Positions 11,173-21,239 of a DNA stretch of 64,000 bases are shown here, piece by piece. The DNA comes from Arachnia propionica (GTDB lineage Bacteria; Actinomycetota; Actinomycetes; Propionibacteriales; Propionibacteriaceae), in NCBI RefSeq assembly GCF_037055325.1, contig NZ_CP146373.1:992001-1056000 (forward strand). Direction: 5' to 3'. The stretch's first letter is position 1. Each line of letters opens with the position of its first letter. The notes below the pieces were generated by a model. The model saw only the letters and a list, made by a program, of their open reading frames with translations. It did not search any database and was not told the origin of the DNA. The position numbers and the translations under genes are program-made.

Positions 11173-12156
11173 TTACTGGGCTTCACCCAGGTCAGCGGGC
11201 AATGAGGCTTCGGTGTTGGGGATGCCCGCAGCCTCGGCAGCCTTGTCGGCTGTGGCGAGCAGACGCCGGATGCGCCCGGCCACTGCATCCTTTGTCAGTG
11301 GCGGGTCGTGCAGTTTGCCAAGCTCTTCCAGGCTCGCCTGGCGGTGTTCGATGCGAAGCTTGCCCGCGGCAACCAGGTGCGCGGGGGCATCCTCTCCCAG
11401 AATCTCCAGGGCACGTTCCACCCTGGCACTGGCGGCAACCGCGGCCCTGGCAGAACGCCGCAGATTCGCGTCGTCGAAATTTGCCAATCGGTTCGCCTGG
11501 GCCTTGACCTCTCGCCTCATACGACGTTCCTCCCAGATCAGGCGCGTTTCCTGGGCTCCCATCCGGGTCAGCAGGTCAGCGATGGCCTCACCATCCCGGA
11601 GAACCACGCGATCAACACCACGCGACTCGCGTGATTTCACTGTGATGCCGAGCCTGCGGGCGGCACCGCTGAGCGCCAATGCAGCCTCCGATCCAGGACA
11701 TGTGACCTCGAGGGCCATGGAACGCCCCGGCTCGGTCAGGGATCCACGGGCTAGGAACGCCCCACGCCACACCGCGACAGAATCGGCGATGGAGCCTCCG
11801 ACAACCACGGCTGGCAGCCCCCTGACCGGGCGCCGCCGCTGATCCACCAAACCGGTGAGCCGGGCCAGGGCCTCGCCGTCGCGGATGACCCGTACCGCGT
11901 ATCGGGTGGTGCGGCGCAGCCCTGTGGCGTTGATCACCAGAAGATCCGAGTCCAAGGAATAAAGATCATGGATGTAGGTGCGTAGCCTTCGAGCCGCCGG
12001 GGCGGAGTCCAGTTCCGCCTCAATGACGATGCGGCCACCCACGAGGTGGAGCCCACCTCCGAACCTGAGCATCGTCGCGACCTCCGCCCGACGCGCATTT
12101 GGGTGGGGGGTTGCCACCGCCGCCAACTCCGTCTTCACCTTCTGAGTCAACGCCAT
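11173..12156 (-). CDS. whiA: DNA-binding protein WhiA
   Basis: Sporulation or cell-division transcription factor conserved in Gram-positive bacteria. 327 residues from ATG 12156 ([11 protein letters not shown]). It has the LAGLIDADG-like N-domain ([17 protein letters not shown] and [12 protein letters not shown]) and the C-terminal helix-turn-helix ([21 protein letters not shown]). It is the third gene of rapZ-yvcK-whiA. Confidence 0.95.
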   Translation of the reverse strand: MALTQKVKTELAAVATPHPNARRAEVATMLRFGGGLHLVGGRIVIEAELDSAPAARRLRTYIHDLYSLDSDLLVINATGLRRTTRYAVRVIRDGEALARLTGLVDQRRRPVRGLPAVVVGGSIADSVAVWRGAFLARGSLTEPGRSMALEVTCPGSEAALALSGAARRLGITVKSRESRGVDRVVLRDGEAIADLLTRMGAQETRLIWEERRMRREVKAQANRLANFDDANLRRSARAAVAASARVERALEILGEDAPAHLVAAGKLRIEHRQASLEELGKLHDPPLTKDAVAGRIRRLLATADKAAEAAGIPNTEASLPADLGEAQ

Positions 12157-12195
12157 GGAAGCAATCATTCCATCAAATCTCTCGTGGCGTGGGCT

Positions 12196-13143
12196 TCAGC
12201 TGGCAAGAAGCTCCTGGTAGGCATCAGCGAGTCGTTTCGGATCGTGGCGAGCACTGCCGTCGTGACAGCGGATGTCGGCAACCGCCAGTTCAGCTCCAAG
12301 CGAGGCGGCGAACCTGGTGAGATGGCGATCGGAACCGACGAAACCGACGTCAGCCAACACGAAGTCGAGGCGCAGAGTCGGCGCGTGCTCCGCCAGCAAC
12401 TCGATGTGCCGCGAGGCAGTAAACCCATCGGTTTCATCAGCGGCAGCAATATTCATGACGAGGATGCGGCGGGCCGGCGTGGAAAGGATCGCTTCACGCA
12501 GTTCCGGGACCAGCAGATGTGGGATCACCGAGGTGAACCAGGATCCAGGCCCCATTACGATCGCGTCGGCCTGCCGGACCGCCGCCACCGCCTCCGGATG
12601 GGCGGGTGGATTCTCAGGTATCAACCGAACCGACTGGACCGTCGCTCGGGTCTTGGCGACAGTTGCCTGCCCCGCCAAGGTGCACAGCTCATCCGGGGCA
12701 AGCGGGTCGAGTCCCAGCACATCGGCCTCGATCTGCAGGGGAACCGAGCTCATCGGAAGCACCCTACCCCGGGTCCTGAGCAGCTCCCCAACCATGTCGA
12801 GGCCCGCCACGGGATCATCCAACTGCTGCCAGAGACCTGCTATGAGCAGATTCCCGATGGCGTGTCCACTCAGCGGCCCATCTCCGGAGAACCTCGATTG
12901 AAGAACGCCCGCCCAACGCCGCCCCACCTGGTCGTCGCCGCACAGTGCCGCCAGGGCCATGCGGAGATCGCCGGGCGGCAGGCAGCCGAACTCCCTGCGC
13001 AATCTTCCGGAGGAGCCGCCGTCATCAGCCACCGTGACCACGGCCGTGAGCCGGTCGGTGATCCGACGCAGGGCAGTCAGGGAGGTGTGGAGTCCGTGGC
13101 CTCCCCCGAAAGCGACGATGGCGGATCCTCTCGGTCGGTTCAT
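12196..13143 (-). CDS. yvcK: YvcK/CofD-like gluconeogenesis factor
   Basis: UDP-sugar-binding CofD-like protein linked to carbon metabolism and peptidoglycan synthesis in Gram-positive bacteria. 315 residues from ATG 13143 (MNRPRGSAIV), whose start overlaps the rapZ stop by four bases. Conserved motifs are VAFGGGHGLHTSLTALR, VTVADDGGSSGRLRREF and GPGSWFTSVIPHLLVP. No enzymatic activity is assigned to the family. Confidence 0.94.
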   Translation of the reverse strand: MNRPRGSAIVAFGGGHGLHTSLTALRRITDRLTAVVTVADDGGSSGRLRREFGCLPPGDLRMALAALCGDDQVGRRWAGVLQSRFSGDGPLSGHAIGNLLIAGLWQQLDDPVAGLDMVGELLRTRGRVLPMSSVPLQIEADVLGLDPLAPDELCTLAGQATVAKTRATVQSVRLIPENPPAHPEAVAAVRQADAIVMGPGSWFTSVIPHLLVPELREAILSTPARRILVMNIAAADETDGFTASRHIELLAEHAPTLRLDFVLADVGFVGSDRHLTRFAASLGAELAVADIRCHDGSARHDPKRLADAYQELLAS

Positions 13144-14051
13144 TCCTTCCCCAGATCCCGATGCAGCACACTGACACCGTATCCTCGAGCGCGCAACCGG
13201 CTCGCCAGTTCCTCGGTCATGGATGTGGAACGGTGCTTGCCTCCCGTACACCCGATCGCAACGGTGACCTGACGCTTACCCTCCGTGAGATATCCGGGGG
13301 CCGCCACATCGATGATTCCCAGCATGCATCCCTGGAACTCCTGGGCGGCCTCTTGAGAGAGCACATAGGAGGCGACGTCCGGCGAAAGCCCGGTCTTAGG
13401 ACGCAGCTCCGGAACCCAGTACGGGTTTGGCAGGAAACGCACATCGAAGACGATGTCGGCATCGACCGGCAGTCCGTTCTTGAAGCCGAACGACATCAGA
13501 GCGACGCTCAGGTTGTCCGTGGCATCGGTCCCGAAATGATTGGAGATGCGCTGGGCGAGCTGTCGGGCACTGAGCCGGGATGTGTCGACGACGATGTCGG
13601 CGGAGGCCCGCAAATCCGCCAGAAGACGCCGTTCACGCACGATGCCGTCAAGCAGCCGACCGTCATATTGCAGCGGAAGCGGTCGGCGGTTGGACTCCTG
13701 ACGTTGCACGATCACGTCGTCGCTGGCCTCCAGGAACAGCACCGTGACGCGACAACCTCGCGCCTTGACCTCTGCGAAAGAGGTGGGCAGCTGCTCGAAC
13801 TCCTCACGGGAACGCACGTCGACCACAACCGCCAGTCGCTCGGTCATCCCCATCCTGTCCACGAGAATCGGCAGCATCGCTGGAGGTAGGTTGTCCACCA
13901 CGTACCATCCGAGATCCTCCATGGTGTGGGCGGCTGTACGCCGTCCTGCTCCGGACAATCCGGTCACGATCACGATCTCCGCAGGCCCCTGCACTTCCAC
14001 CATGGAAGAGACACTAGTCGCTCGCCTGGACGGCATCACGATTTCACCCAC
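13140..14051 (-). CDS. rapZ: RNase adapter RapZ / nucleotide-binding YvcJ family
   Basis: P-loop protein with GTPase/ATPase activity in the family; the E. coli member steers RNase E on small RNAs, whereas the actinobacterial role is unclear. The Walker A motif GLSGAGRRT follows MVEVQGPAEIVIVT. There are also MSFGFKNGLPVDADIVFDVRFL in pieces and GCTGGKHRS near the C-terminus. The first 16 residues up to MVEVQ may not be translated. In many relatives uvrC is directly upstream; here biotin genes intervene. Confidence 0.93.
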   Translation of the reverse strand: MGEIVMPSRRATSVSSMVEVQGPAEIVIVTGLSGAGRRTAAHTMEDLGWYVVDNLPPAMLPILVDRMGMTERLAVVVDVRSREEFEQLPTSFAEVKARGCRVTVLFLEASDDVIVQRQESNRRPLPLQYDGRLLDGIVRERRLLADLRASADIVVDTSRLSARQLAQRISNHFGTDATDNLSVALMSFGFKNGLPVDADIVFDVRFLPNPYWVPELRPKTGLSPDVASYVLSQEAAQEFQGCMLGIIDVAAPGYLTEGKRQVTVAIGCTGGKHRSTSMTEELASRLRARGYGVSVLHRDLGKE

Positions 14052-14117
14052 ACCATCGGTGGAGTTGTGTCGCCCCGTACCCTACGTAACCGCCCGTGTT
14101 CATTCCGGTGAGGTTCA

Positions 14118-14741
14118 TCACCGTTCGCGTTCGCCAAGACCCCGAGCAGCCAGGGCTTCCCCCGTGCGTTCCGCGTGAGCGACGGACCCGAGCACCATCG
14201 GCATGAGGAGCGCCACCACGTTGCGTTCCGCCCCGCGGGCACGGGCGGCGTCCCTCGCGTCGTCAAACAGACCTAGCAGGTAGGGGATGGAGCGGATCAT
14301 CAGAGCCACCGCCAGTGCTGTCCGCTCGGGGTTGAGGCCGACAAACCTGAGCGGATGCAGGGCCACGATCAGGGCGTCCATCAGCGCCGGTGTCGGGGTG
14401 GTGAGGGTTAACAGACGCGCCGCAAGGATGGCCAGCAGCAGGTTCCCGGGCACGACCACTGCCGCGTGCGGATTCAGAACCACCAGCTGGTAGGCGACCA
14501 GCAACCCGAGGATCAGCCACATCACCCATCCGATCCGCAGCGCCCGGGCCGGACCGACCCCGGAGCTCATCAACAACACGACTGTCAGGGCCAGTGACCC
14601 ACAGGTGACCGGCCAGGCCTGAAGGACCAGGGCGGGGATGCTCAGGGTGAGCATGAGGAGGTATTTCCATCCCACCCCGAGCCGGAACAGCCACCCCTCC
14701 CCCGGCTGGTGGAGACCGAGCAGGCTCGCGTGCACATTCAC
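14118..14741 (-). CDS. bioN: ECF transporter transmembrane subunit EcfT (BioN-type)
   Basis: Membrane-coupling T component of an energy-coupling factor importer. 207 residues with four to five transmembrane segments between about 25 and 125, and the cytoplasmic coupling motif ARG in DAARARGAERN near residue 172. It overlaps the ATPase gene upstream by four bases and completes a bioY-ecfA-ecfT operon dedicated to biotin. Confidence 0.9.
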   Translation of the reverse strand: MNVHASLLGLHQPGEGWLFRLGVGWKYLLMLTLSIPALVLQAWPVTCGSLALTVVLLMSSGVGPARALRIGWVMWLILGLLVAYQLVVLNPHAAVVVPGNLLLAILAARLLTLTTPTPALMDALIVALHPLRFVGLNPERTALAVALMIRSIPYLLGLFDDARDAARARGAERNVVALLMPMVLGSVAHAERTGEALAARGLGERER

Positions 14742-15436
14742 CCGGTGCCCCCCATGGCGCTCTCGTACCAGGCGATGGCTTCACCAGGTTCGCCGTCAGC
14801 GGCCACCTGTCCCTTCTCGATGACGATCACCCGGTCAGCATCGGCCGCCACGGCCATGTCATGGGTGGAATAGATGACCTGTTGCTCCAGCTCAGCGAAG
14901 GCGCGTCGCAGGGCCAGTTTGTTGCGCAGGTCGAGCAAGGTGGTGGGTTCGTCTGCCACAATCACCTCCGGTCGAACGGCCAGCACACTGGCCAGCGCCA
15001 CCATCTGACGCTCCCCACCGGAGAGGTCGTAGATGCTCTGGTGGGCCACATGCCCCAGTCCTCGCTCATCGAGAATCTGCTGTGCACGACCTGCTCGCTC
15101 CTTCTTGGGCAGGTGTCCAAGACTGAGGGTCAGGTCCTCGATCGGAGTGGACATCAGCAGCTGGGCCAGCGGATCGGTGAAGATGAATCCGACGAGCTGG
15201 CGAACCTTTCGCGGTTCCTTGGCGACATCGTGGCCCTTGACGCTCACGGTGCCGGACGTCGGCTGACGCATGCCATTGAAAAGCCTCAGCAGGGTCGATT
15301 TGCCGGATCCATTGGCACCGATCACTGCTATACGCCGCTCCGCGAGGGTCAGGTTGATCTCTTTGAGCAGCACCCTGGCCTCGTCACCCTTGTGAATCGG
15401 TGGGATGACGAGGCCGACGTCGGCAAGTCGGATCAC
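14738..15436 (-). CDS. bioM: ECF transporter ATP-binding subunit (BioM-type)
   Basis: ABC ATPase that drives biotin uptake. 232 residues: Walker A GANGSGKST near residue 41, Q-loop FIFTDPLAQL, signature LSGGERQ near residue 140, Walker B VIVADEPTTLLD, and H-loop STHDM. A single ATPase is present, as in dedicated BioMNY systems. Four-base overlaps with bioY and the T subunit indicate tight co-translation. Confidence 0.93.
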   Translation of the reverse strand: MIRLADVGLVIPPIHKGDEARVLLKEINLTLAERRIAVIGANGSGKSTLLRLFNGMRQPTSGTVSVKGHDVAKEPRKVRQLVGFIFTDPLAQLLMSTPIEDLTLSLGHLPKKERAGRAQQILDERGLGHVAHQSIYDLSGGERQMVALASVLAVRPEVIVADEPTTLLDLRNKLALRRAFAELEQQVIYSTHDMAVAADADRVIVIEKGQVAADGEPGEAIAWYESAMGGTG

Positions 15437-16008
15437 CGCTGGGCCAGCAGGCGTGGGAAAGCTCGGTGAACCGCGTAGGCCAGGATCACAACGACCACGC
15501 TCTTGATGGCGTCACTCACCCAGAACGCCATGTCAATCCCGAGCGCCTTGCCGAAGTCCATCCCACCGGCTCGCATCATTCCGACCACCCCTAGGGGGAG
15601 GATGATGAGATAGCGACCCAGGAGTAGGCCCAGGAAGAAGATCACCGGAGTACTAGCACTTAGTCCTCGTTTCAGCGCCATTGTAGCGACGAATCCAGCC
15701 AGCAGCGCGGCCAGCGGGAAAGCCAGCAAGTAGCCACCGGTCGGACCCGCGAAGGATGCGAGCCCAGCCCCTCCGCGGGCGAAGACGGGAAGACCAGCTG
15801 CCCCAACCAGGAGGTACAGCAGGACCGCCGAGAATCCACGCCAGGCACCCAGACATAGGCCCGCAAGACCGACGCCGATGGTCTGCAGGGTGAATGGAAC
15901 GGGACCGATGTTGAAACCGGGCACGATCGCGAGCGCGGCGATGAGGGCTGCGAACACGGCCACGTAGGCGAGGTCGCCTCCCCGGAAGGAACGAGCCGAT
16001 TCAGACAC
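15433..16008 (-). CDS. bioY: biotin ECF transporter substrate-binding subunit BioY
   Basis: Integral membrane biotin-binding S component. 191 residues from GTG 16008, chosen because AGGAGG precedes it by six bases; about six transmembrane helices. The family motif region GGYLLAFPLAALLAG and GFSAVLLYLLVGAAGLPVF are present. It heads the bioY-ecfA-ecfT operon, and a BioQ-like palindrome lies 57 bases upstream. Together with bioB this suggests both uptake and last-step synthesis of biotin. Confidence 0.93.
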   Translation of the reverse strand: MSESARSFRGGDLAYVAVFAALIAALAIVPGFNIGPVPFTLQTIGVGLAGLCLGAWRGFSAVLLYLLVGAAGLPVFARGGAGLASFAGPTGGYLLAFPLAALLAGFVATMALKRGLSASTPVIFFLGLLLGRYLIILPLGVVGMMRAGGMDFGKALGIDMAFWVSDAIKSVVVVILAYAVHRAFPRLLAQR

Positions 16009-16064
16009 TGTTACCTCCTGCTTGGTTGTTGACGATGCGGAACGAAGATATTCAACACCCCATG

Positions 16065-16079
16065 TTGAACAGCGTTCAA
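16065..16079. promoter_or_regulatory. BioQ-like operator (TTGAAC-N3-GTTCAA)
   Basis: Perfect 15-bp palindrome TTGAACAGCGTTCAA between the divergent bioY and MFS genes. The same 6-3-6 arrangement, with a different spacer, lies just before bioB. It resembles the TGAAC-N3-GTTAC box reported for corynebacterial BioQ, a TetR-type repressor of biotin genes. No bioQ gene is in the window. Confidence 0.75.
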
Positions 16080-16136
16080 ATCGTGGCTTTGTCACCTGCT
16101 CAGAGAATTCCCGTCGCCTACCCGTACACTTCGCCC

Positions 16137-17306
16137 GTGCGCGATTTTGCCGAACTGCTGCGGACCCCAGGACTGGCGAGAGTCATGGCCAGCCAGCTCG
16201 CCGCAAGGCTGCCTGCCGGGATGTTCTCACTCGGCATGCTGATGCACGTCGAACACGTACAGGGCAACTACACCTCCGCCGGCACGGTACTGGCAGCATT
16301 TTCGATCGGCATGGCAGCGGCGGGGCCTGTCATCACCCGGCAGCTCAACCGGTTCGGCACCCTGCCGGTACTGCTGACCTGTTTGCTGGTGACCACGGTC
16401 TCCCTGACCCCTCTGGTGATCTTCCAGCTCCCCCTGTGGGCAATGACGCTGTTGGCCGCGGTGGCCGGGGCCACCATCCCGCCCGTCCTGCCCACCGTCC
16501 GCACCCTCTACCCGAAACTGGTGCCGCAGCACCTCGTCACCCCACTGTTCAGCCTCGACGCCGCGCTGCAGGAGATCATCTGGGTTTTCGGTCCCGTGGT
16601 GATCACCACGCTGGTGGTGTACCTGGGGACGGTGGCCGCTCTCCTAATCGTCACAGGGATCCAGCTGGCCGGGGGAATGCTGTTCATACTCGAACCAGCC
16701 GTCCGGGGCCTGCGAATCCCCCGGGCGACGGGGCGTTTCGGGAAGGTGCTGGCGAACCCCTCAGTGCTGCTCATGGTCCTGGTCTCCCTGCTGCTGATCG
16801 GTTCCCTGGCAGCCATGGAGGCAGCGGTGGTGGCCTGGTTCGGGGAGGGTTCGCTACTCGGCGGGATCATCCTGGCCATCTCGGCCCTCGGTTCCATGAT
16901 CGGTGGATTCGCGATCGGACAGCGACCCATCAGGCCTTGGTCTCTCCCTACGCGCTTGCTGGTCATGACCCTCGGACTGGTCGCTGCCGTGCTGGTATCG
17001 GGCTTCGGGGGGCTGGCGTTGGCTTTGTTCGTCTCGGGGCTGGGCACCGCGCCTTCAATAGCAGCCATCTCATCAGTGATAGCCGGCAGCGTGCCCTTCG
17101 CGGACACCGCCGAGGCCTACGGCTGGATCACCACGGGCCAACTGATCGGCGCCGCGATGGGTTCCGCTTTGGCAGGCATCGCCATCGATTCCCTCGACGG
17201 GGGCCGGGGCGGGATGCTCGCCAGCCTCACCATCGGCGCCCTGGCAGTACTGGCGACCGCCACTTTCCGCAACATCCAGGCTGATCTGAGAAACGCACGT
17301 TCCTGA
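16137..17306 (+). CDS. MFS transporter
   Basis: 389 residues with about 12 transmembrane helices, a major facilitator protein of unknown substrate. GTG 16137 (MRDFAELLRTPGL) is preferred: a TACACT -10-like box ends seven bases before it, so the message could be leaderless; in-frame ATGs further upstream would span the operator. It is divergent from bioY and shares the BioQ-like palindrome region, so a link to biotin is possible but not shown. Confidence 0.8.
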   Translation: MRDFAELLRTPGLARVMASQLAARLPAGMFSLGMLMHVEHVQGNYTSAGTVLAAFSIGMAAAGPVITRQLNRFGTLPVLLTCLLVTTVSLTPLVIFQLPLWAMTLLAAVAGATIPPVLPTVRTLYPKLVPQHLVTPLFSLDAALQEIIWVFGPVVITTLVVYLGTVAALLIVTGIQLAGGMLFILEPAVRGLRIPRATGRFGKVLANPSVLLMVLVSLLLIGSLAAMEAAVVAWFGEGSLLGGIILAISALGSMIGGFAIGQRPIRPWSLPTRLLVMTLGLVAAVLVSGFGGLALALFVSGLGTAPSIAAISSVIAGSVPFADTAEAYGWITTGQLIGAAMGSALAGIAIDSLDGGRGGMLASLTIGALAVLATATFRNIQADLRNARS

Positions 17307-17427
17307 ACCATTCAGAGGATGTGAGGCGTGGGCTGGCACCACACTTGTGCCTCAACTTCGAGGCCTCGTTCGCAGACTGCTTTCTGTGACCGTGATACCG
17401 ACGGTCCGGGACCCCACACCAGCCTTT

Positions 17428-19365
17428 TCAGGTCGGCGTAACCTCTCCGGTGGCCAGGTTGAGGGCCTCGCCACCCACACCGGAAACGGCCTCGTGGATG
17501 GCGGCGGCCAGTGTGGCTCCGATCCCGGGGACGGCAGCAATCTCCTCCGGAGTGGCTCCGCGTAGCTTTTTCAGCGACCCGAAATGGGAGAGCAATGCTT
17601 TTCGGCGCATCTCCCCCAGGCCGGGTACCGCATCCAGGGCGGAGGACAACATCGACTTGCTGCGCCTGCTCCGGTGGTGCGTGATGGCGAACCGGTGGGC
17701 CTCGTCACGAACCCGCTGCAGCAGGTACAGCCCCTCGGATGCACGAGGCAGGATCACCGGGTATTCCTCACCCGGCAGCCACACCTCCTCCAGGCGTTTG
17801 GCCAGCCCGCACAGGGCGATCTGCCCGCTCAGGCCGAACTCCTCCAGTACCCGCGCAGCTGCTGCCACCTGTGGGGAGCCACCGTCAACGACGATCAGAG
17901 CAGGCGCATAGGCGAACTTGCGGGGGGCACCTGTGGTGGGATCCACCAGCAGCGGCCCGGATTCGCCCTCATCGCGACCGCGTTCGTCCAACAGCCTGCC
18001 GAGGCGCCGGCTCAGTACCTCGTCCATGGCCGCCACGTCGTTGGATCCCTCGAAGCTTTTGATGACGAATCTCCGGTAGTCGGATTTGCGGGCCAGGCCG
18101 TCCTCGAAGACCACCATGGAGCCGACGACCTCGCTGCCTTGGGTGTGTGAGATGTCGAAGCATTCGATGCGCAGGGGCGGTTCCGCCAGGCCCAGGGCAT
18201 CGGCGATCTCTTCCAGCGCCCGGTTCCGGGTGGTCAGGTCCGATGCCCGCCTGGTTGCCTGCTGCTGCAGGGACAGCTCGGCGTTGCGCAGCACGGTTTC
18301 CAGGAGGGTGCGCTTGTCGCCTCGGACCGGGACCCGCACTTCGACCCGCGCGCCGCGCATCTCTTCGAGCAGGGCGATCAGCTCCGGCTCGGCGGGTACG
18401 GAGCTGAGGATCAGCGGGGGTGGCGGGTTCTCGTCGGTGTAGAGCTGGAGCAGGAAGGGTTCCAGCAGCTCAGCCAAGTCGCGGTCGTCGGAACGGTCGG
18501 CGATCCAGCCCCGCTCCCCCGTGATCCGACCGCCGCGGATGTGGAAGATCTGAACCGCCACCTGCTGGCCGTCGTCGGCGAAACCCACCACGTCGGCCCT
18601 GGTGGTCTCCGGCAGCACCACCGTGTTGCGTTCCTGGGCCTTCGTCAGTCCCGCCAACTGGTCGCGCAGCACTGCGGCCCGTTCGAAGTTCATCTCGGCG
18701 GAGGCCTCAAACATCTCGCGTTCCAGTTCCTGGACGATGCGATCCGAATCTCCTGCCATGAAACGGCAAAAACCATCTACGATCTCCCGGTGCTCCTCCG
18801 AGCCCACTCTCCCAACGCATGGGGCCGAGCACTTCCCGATGTCGCCCAGCAGGCACGGACGCCCCGATGCCCTGGCGCGTTTGAACACTCCGTCGGTGCA
18901 GGACCGCATGGGGAACACCCGCAGCAGCGCGTCCACTGTTTCCCGGATGGCCCAGGCCTGTCCGAAGGGACCGAAGTAGCGGGTGCCGCGTCGCTTCGCG
19001 CCGCGACCGACGAACACCCGGGGATAGGTTTCGTTCCAGGTGATCGCAAGCCACGGGTAGGACTTGTCGTCGCGGTACTTGACGTTGAACCGCGGGTCGA
19101 ACTGTTGGATCCAGGTGTATTCGAGCTGGAGTGCCTCAAGCTCGTTCGCCACCACGGTCCACTCCACCCTGGCAGCGGTCCTGACCATCGTCTGGGTGCG
19201 AAAGTGCAGCGACGAAGGATCGGCGAAATAGGAGTTCAGGCGGGAACGCAGGTTCTTCGCCTTGCCGACATAGATGATGTTCCCGAAGGCGTCGAAGAAC
19301 CGGTAGACGCCGGGATCCGTGGGGATGCTGCCCGGCCTGGGCCGGTAGCTGGCCGGGTCAGCCAT
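17428..19365 (-). CDS. uvrC: excinuclease ABC subunit C
   Basis: Makes both incisions in nucleotide excision repair with UvrA and UvrB. 645 residues: GIY-YIG nuclease at the N-terminus ([20 protein letters not shown]), UvrB-binding UVR motif near residue 210 ([20 protein letters not shown]), RNase H-like domain with [20 protein letters not shown], and C-terminal helix-hairpin-helix repeats ([19 protein letters not shown]). It is four bases downstream of ettA on the same strand. Confidence 0.97.
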   Translation of the reverse strand: MADPASYRPRPGSIPTDPGVYRFFDAFGNIIYVGKAKNLRSRLNSYFADPSSLHFRTQTMVRTAARVEWTVVANELEALQLEYTWIQQFDPRFNVKYRDDKSYPWLAITWNETYPRVFVGRGAKRRGTRYFGPFGQAWAIRETVDALLRVFPMRSCTDGVFKRARASGRPCLLGDIGKCSAPCVGRVGSEEHREIVDGFCRFMAGDSDRIVQELEREMFEASAEMNFERAAVLRDQLAGLTKAQERNTVVLPETTRADVVGFADDGQQVAVQIFHIRGGRITGERGWIADRSDDRDLAELLEPFLLQLYTDENPPPPLILSSVPAEPELIALLEEMRGARVEVRVPVRGDKRTLLETVLRNAELSLQQQATRRASDLTTRNRALEEIADALGLAEPPLRIECFDISHTQGSEVVGSMVVFEDGLARKSDYRRFVIKSFEGSNDVAAMDEVLSRRLGRLLDERGRDEGESGPLLVDPTTGAPRKFAYAPALIVVDGGSPQVAAAARVLEEFGLSGQIALCGLAKRLEEVWLPGEEYPVILPRASEGLYLLQRVRDEAHRFAITHHRSRRSKSMLSSALDAVPGLGEMRRKALLSHFGSLKKLRGATPEEIAAVPGIGATLAAAIHEAVSGVGGEALNLATGEVTPT

Positions 19366-19369
19366 CGCC

Positions 19370-21052
19370 TCAGCGGGTCAGTCTGCGGTGCTTGGATGCG
19401 TGCGGTCGGGCCGCATCGGCGCCGAGCCGTTCGATCTTGTTTGCCTCGTAGTCAGCGAAGTTGCCCTCGAACCAAAACCAGCGCGGTGTTCCGTCCTCGT
19501 CCTCGCCCTCCCAGGCAAGCATGTGGGTGGCCACCCGGTCCAGGAACCACCGATCGTGGGAGATCACGACGGCGCAGCCCGGGAACTCCAGCAGCGCATC
19601 CTCAAGACTGGAGAGGGTCTCCACGTCGAGGTCGTTGGTGGGTTCGTCGAGCAGCAGCACGTTGCCACCCTGTTTGAGGGTCAGCGCCAGGTTGAGGCGG
19701 TTGCGTTCACCACCAGAGAGCACCCCGGCCTTCTTCTGCTGGTCGGGGCCCTTGAAACCGAAGGAGGCCACGTAGGCCCGCGACGGCATCTCGAAGTTCG
19801 CCACCTTGATGTGGTCGAGGCCATCGGAGACCACCTGCCACACGTTCTCCTCCGCGTCGATTCCAGCGCGGTTCTGGTCCACGTAGCTGAACGAAACCGT
19901 CTCACCGACCTTCACGGTTCCGGCATCGGCCTCCTCCTGGCCGGTGATGGTCTTGAACAAGGTGGTTTTGCCGACACCGTTGGGGCCGATGATGCCGACA
20001 ATGCCAGCGCGCGGCAGCGAGAACGACAGGTCCTTGATCAGCACCCGGTCCCCGAAACCCTTGTTGAGGTCTTTGACCTCGAGCACGACCGATCCCAGCC
20101 GCGGACCGGGCGGGATGTTGATCTCGGCGGTGTCGATCTTGCGGAACCGCTCGGCTTCGGCCGCAAGCTCTTCGTAGCGCTGCAAGCGGGCCTTGTTCTT
20201 GGCCTGACGAGCCTTCGGGGAGGAGCGGACCCATTCGAGTTCCTTCTCCAAGATTTTGGCACGCTTGGCGTCCTTCTTGCCCTCGATCTGGAGGCGCTGT
20301 CGTTTGGTCTCCAGATAGGTGGAGTAGTTGCCCTCGTAAGGATGCAGCTTCCCGCGGTCGACTTCGCAGATCCACTCGGCGACGTTGTCCAGGAAGTAGC
20401 GGTCGTGGGTGACGGCCAATACTGCCCCGGGGTAAGTCTTGAGGTGTCCTTCGAGCCAGTTCACGGATTCGGCGTCGAGGTGGTTGGTCGGCTCGTCGAG
20501 AAGCAACAGGTCGGGTTGCTGGAGCAGCAGTTTACACAGGGCGACGCGACGCCGTTCTCCTCCGGACAGAATGTCGACGACGGTGTCCGGCGGGGGACAC
20601 TGGAGAGCATCCATGGCTTGTTCCAGGCGGGCATCAATGTCCCAGGCGTTGTGGGCGTCGAGTTCGGTCTGGAGATTGCCCATCTCGGCCATCAGAGAGT
20701 CGAAGTCCGCGTCAGGTTCGGCCATCTCCATACCGATCTCGTCGAAGCGTTTCATCTTCGCCTTGATGTCGGCCACGGCCTCTTCGACGTTCTCCTGGAC
20801 CGTCTTGCCCTCTGTCAGTGGCGGCTCCTGCAGAAGAATGCCGACGCTGGCCCCCTTGGCGAGGTTGGCCTCTCCGTTGTTCGGCTGCTCCAGCCCCGCC
20901 ATCACCTTCAGCAGCGTCGACTTGCCCGCGCCATTCGGACCCACGACACCGATCTTCGCGCCGGGGAAGAACGCCAGCGTGACGTCATCGAGGATCAGTT
21001 TCTCGCCCGCAGTTTTGCGGACCTTCTGCATCGTGTAGATGAACTCCGCCAT
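19370..21052 (-). CDS. ettA: energy-dependent translational throttle protein EttA (ABC-F)
   Basis: ABC-F ATPase that binds the ribosomal E site and gates elongation according to ATP/ADP. 560 residues with two ABC cassettes: Walker [13 protein letters not shown] near residue 38 and [12 protein letters not shown] near residue 350, with signatures [12 protein letters not shown] and [15 protein letters not shown] 21052 ([11 protein letters not shown]) matches the E. coli EttA start and has AAGGG six bases upstream. A linker rich in Lys/Arg separates the cassettes. Confidence 0.95.
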   Translation of the reverse strand: MAEFIYTMQKVRKTAGEKLILDDVTLAFFPGAKIGVVGPNGAGKSTLLKVMAGLEQPNNGEANLAKGASVGILLQEPPLTEGKTVQENVEEAVADIKAKMKRFDEIGMEMAEPDADFDSLMAEMGNLQTELDAHNAWDIDARLEQAMDALQCPPPDTVVDILSGGERRRVALCKLLLQQPDLLLLDEPTNHLDAESVNWLEGHLKTYPGAVLAVTHDRYFLDNVAEWICEVDRGKLHPYEGNYSTYLETKRQRLQIEGKKDAKRAKILEKELEWVRSSPKARQAKNKARLQRYEELAAEAERFRKIDTAEINIPPGPRLGSVVLEVKDLNKGFGDRVLIKDLSFSLPRAGIVGIIGPNGVGKTTLFKTITGQEEADAGTVKVGETVSFSYVDQNRAGIDAEENVWQVVSDGLDHIKVANFEMPSRAYVASFGFKGPDQQKKAGVLSGGERNRLNLALTLKQGGNVLLLDEPTNDLDVETLSSLEDALLEFPGCAVVISHDRWFLDRVATHMLAWEGEDEDGTPRWFWFEGNFADYEANKIERLGADAARPHASKHRRLTR

Positions 21053-21112
21053 CGACATCCCTTCAATCTTGACCGCTGGCCAGTATGCCAGCTGATTTCT
21101 GTTGCGAAAGTG

Positions 21113-21204
21113 CCGGACTGGGCGCAGCGACATTTCTGCAGTGGTGTTCTTCGCGGAAGGACACCACCGAGCGCGGTGGCGGGACGCCGGATCGCCCAGT
21201 CCGG
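21113..21204. repeat. nested inverted repeats upstream of ettA
   Basis: Outer 12-bp perfect arms CCGGACTGGGCG (21113-21124) and complement (21193-21204) enclose a hairpin GTGGTGT...ACACCAC at 21141-21167. The block lies between the end of the GTPase gene and the ettA promoter region. It could be the terminator of the GTPase operon or a structured leader for ettA. A CTTTCG-17-CATACT promoter-like pair on the minus strand lies between it and the ettA start. Confidence 0.5.
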
Positions 21205-21239
21205 TGTGCAACGGTCAGGCATGACTTTCACAATGGGAA

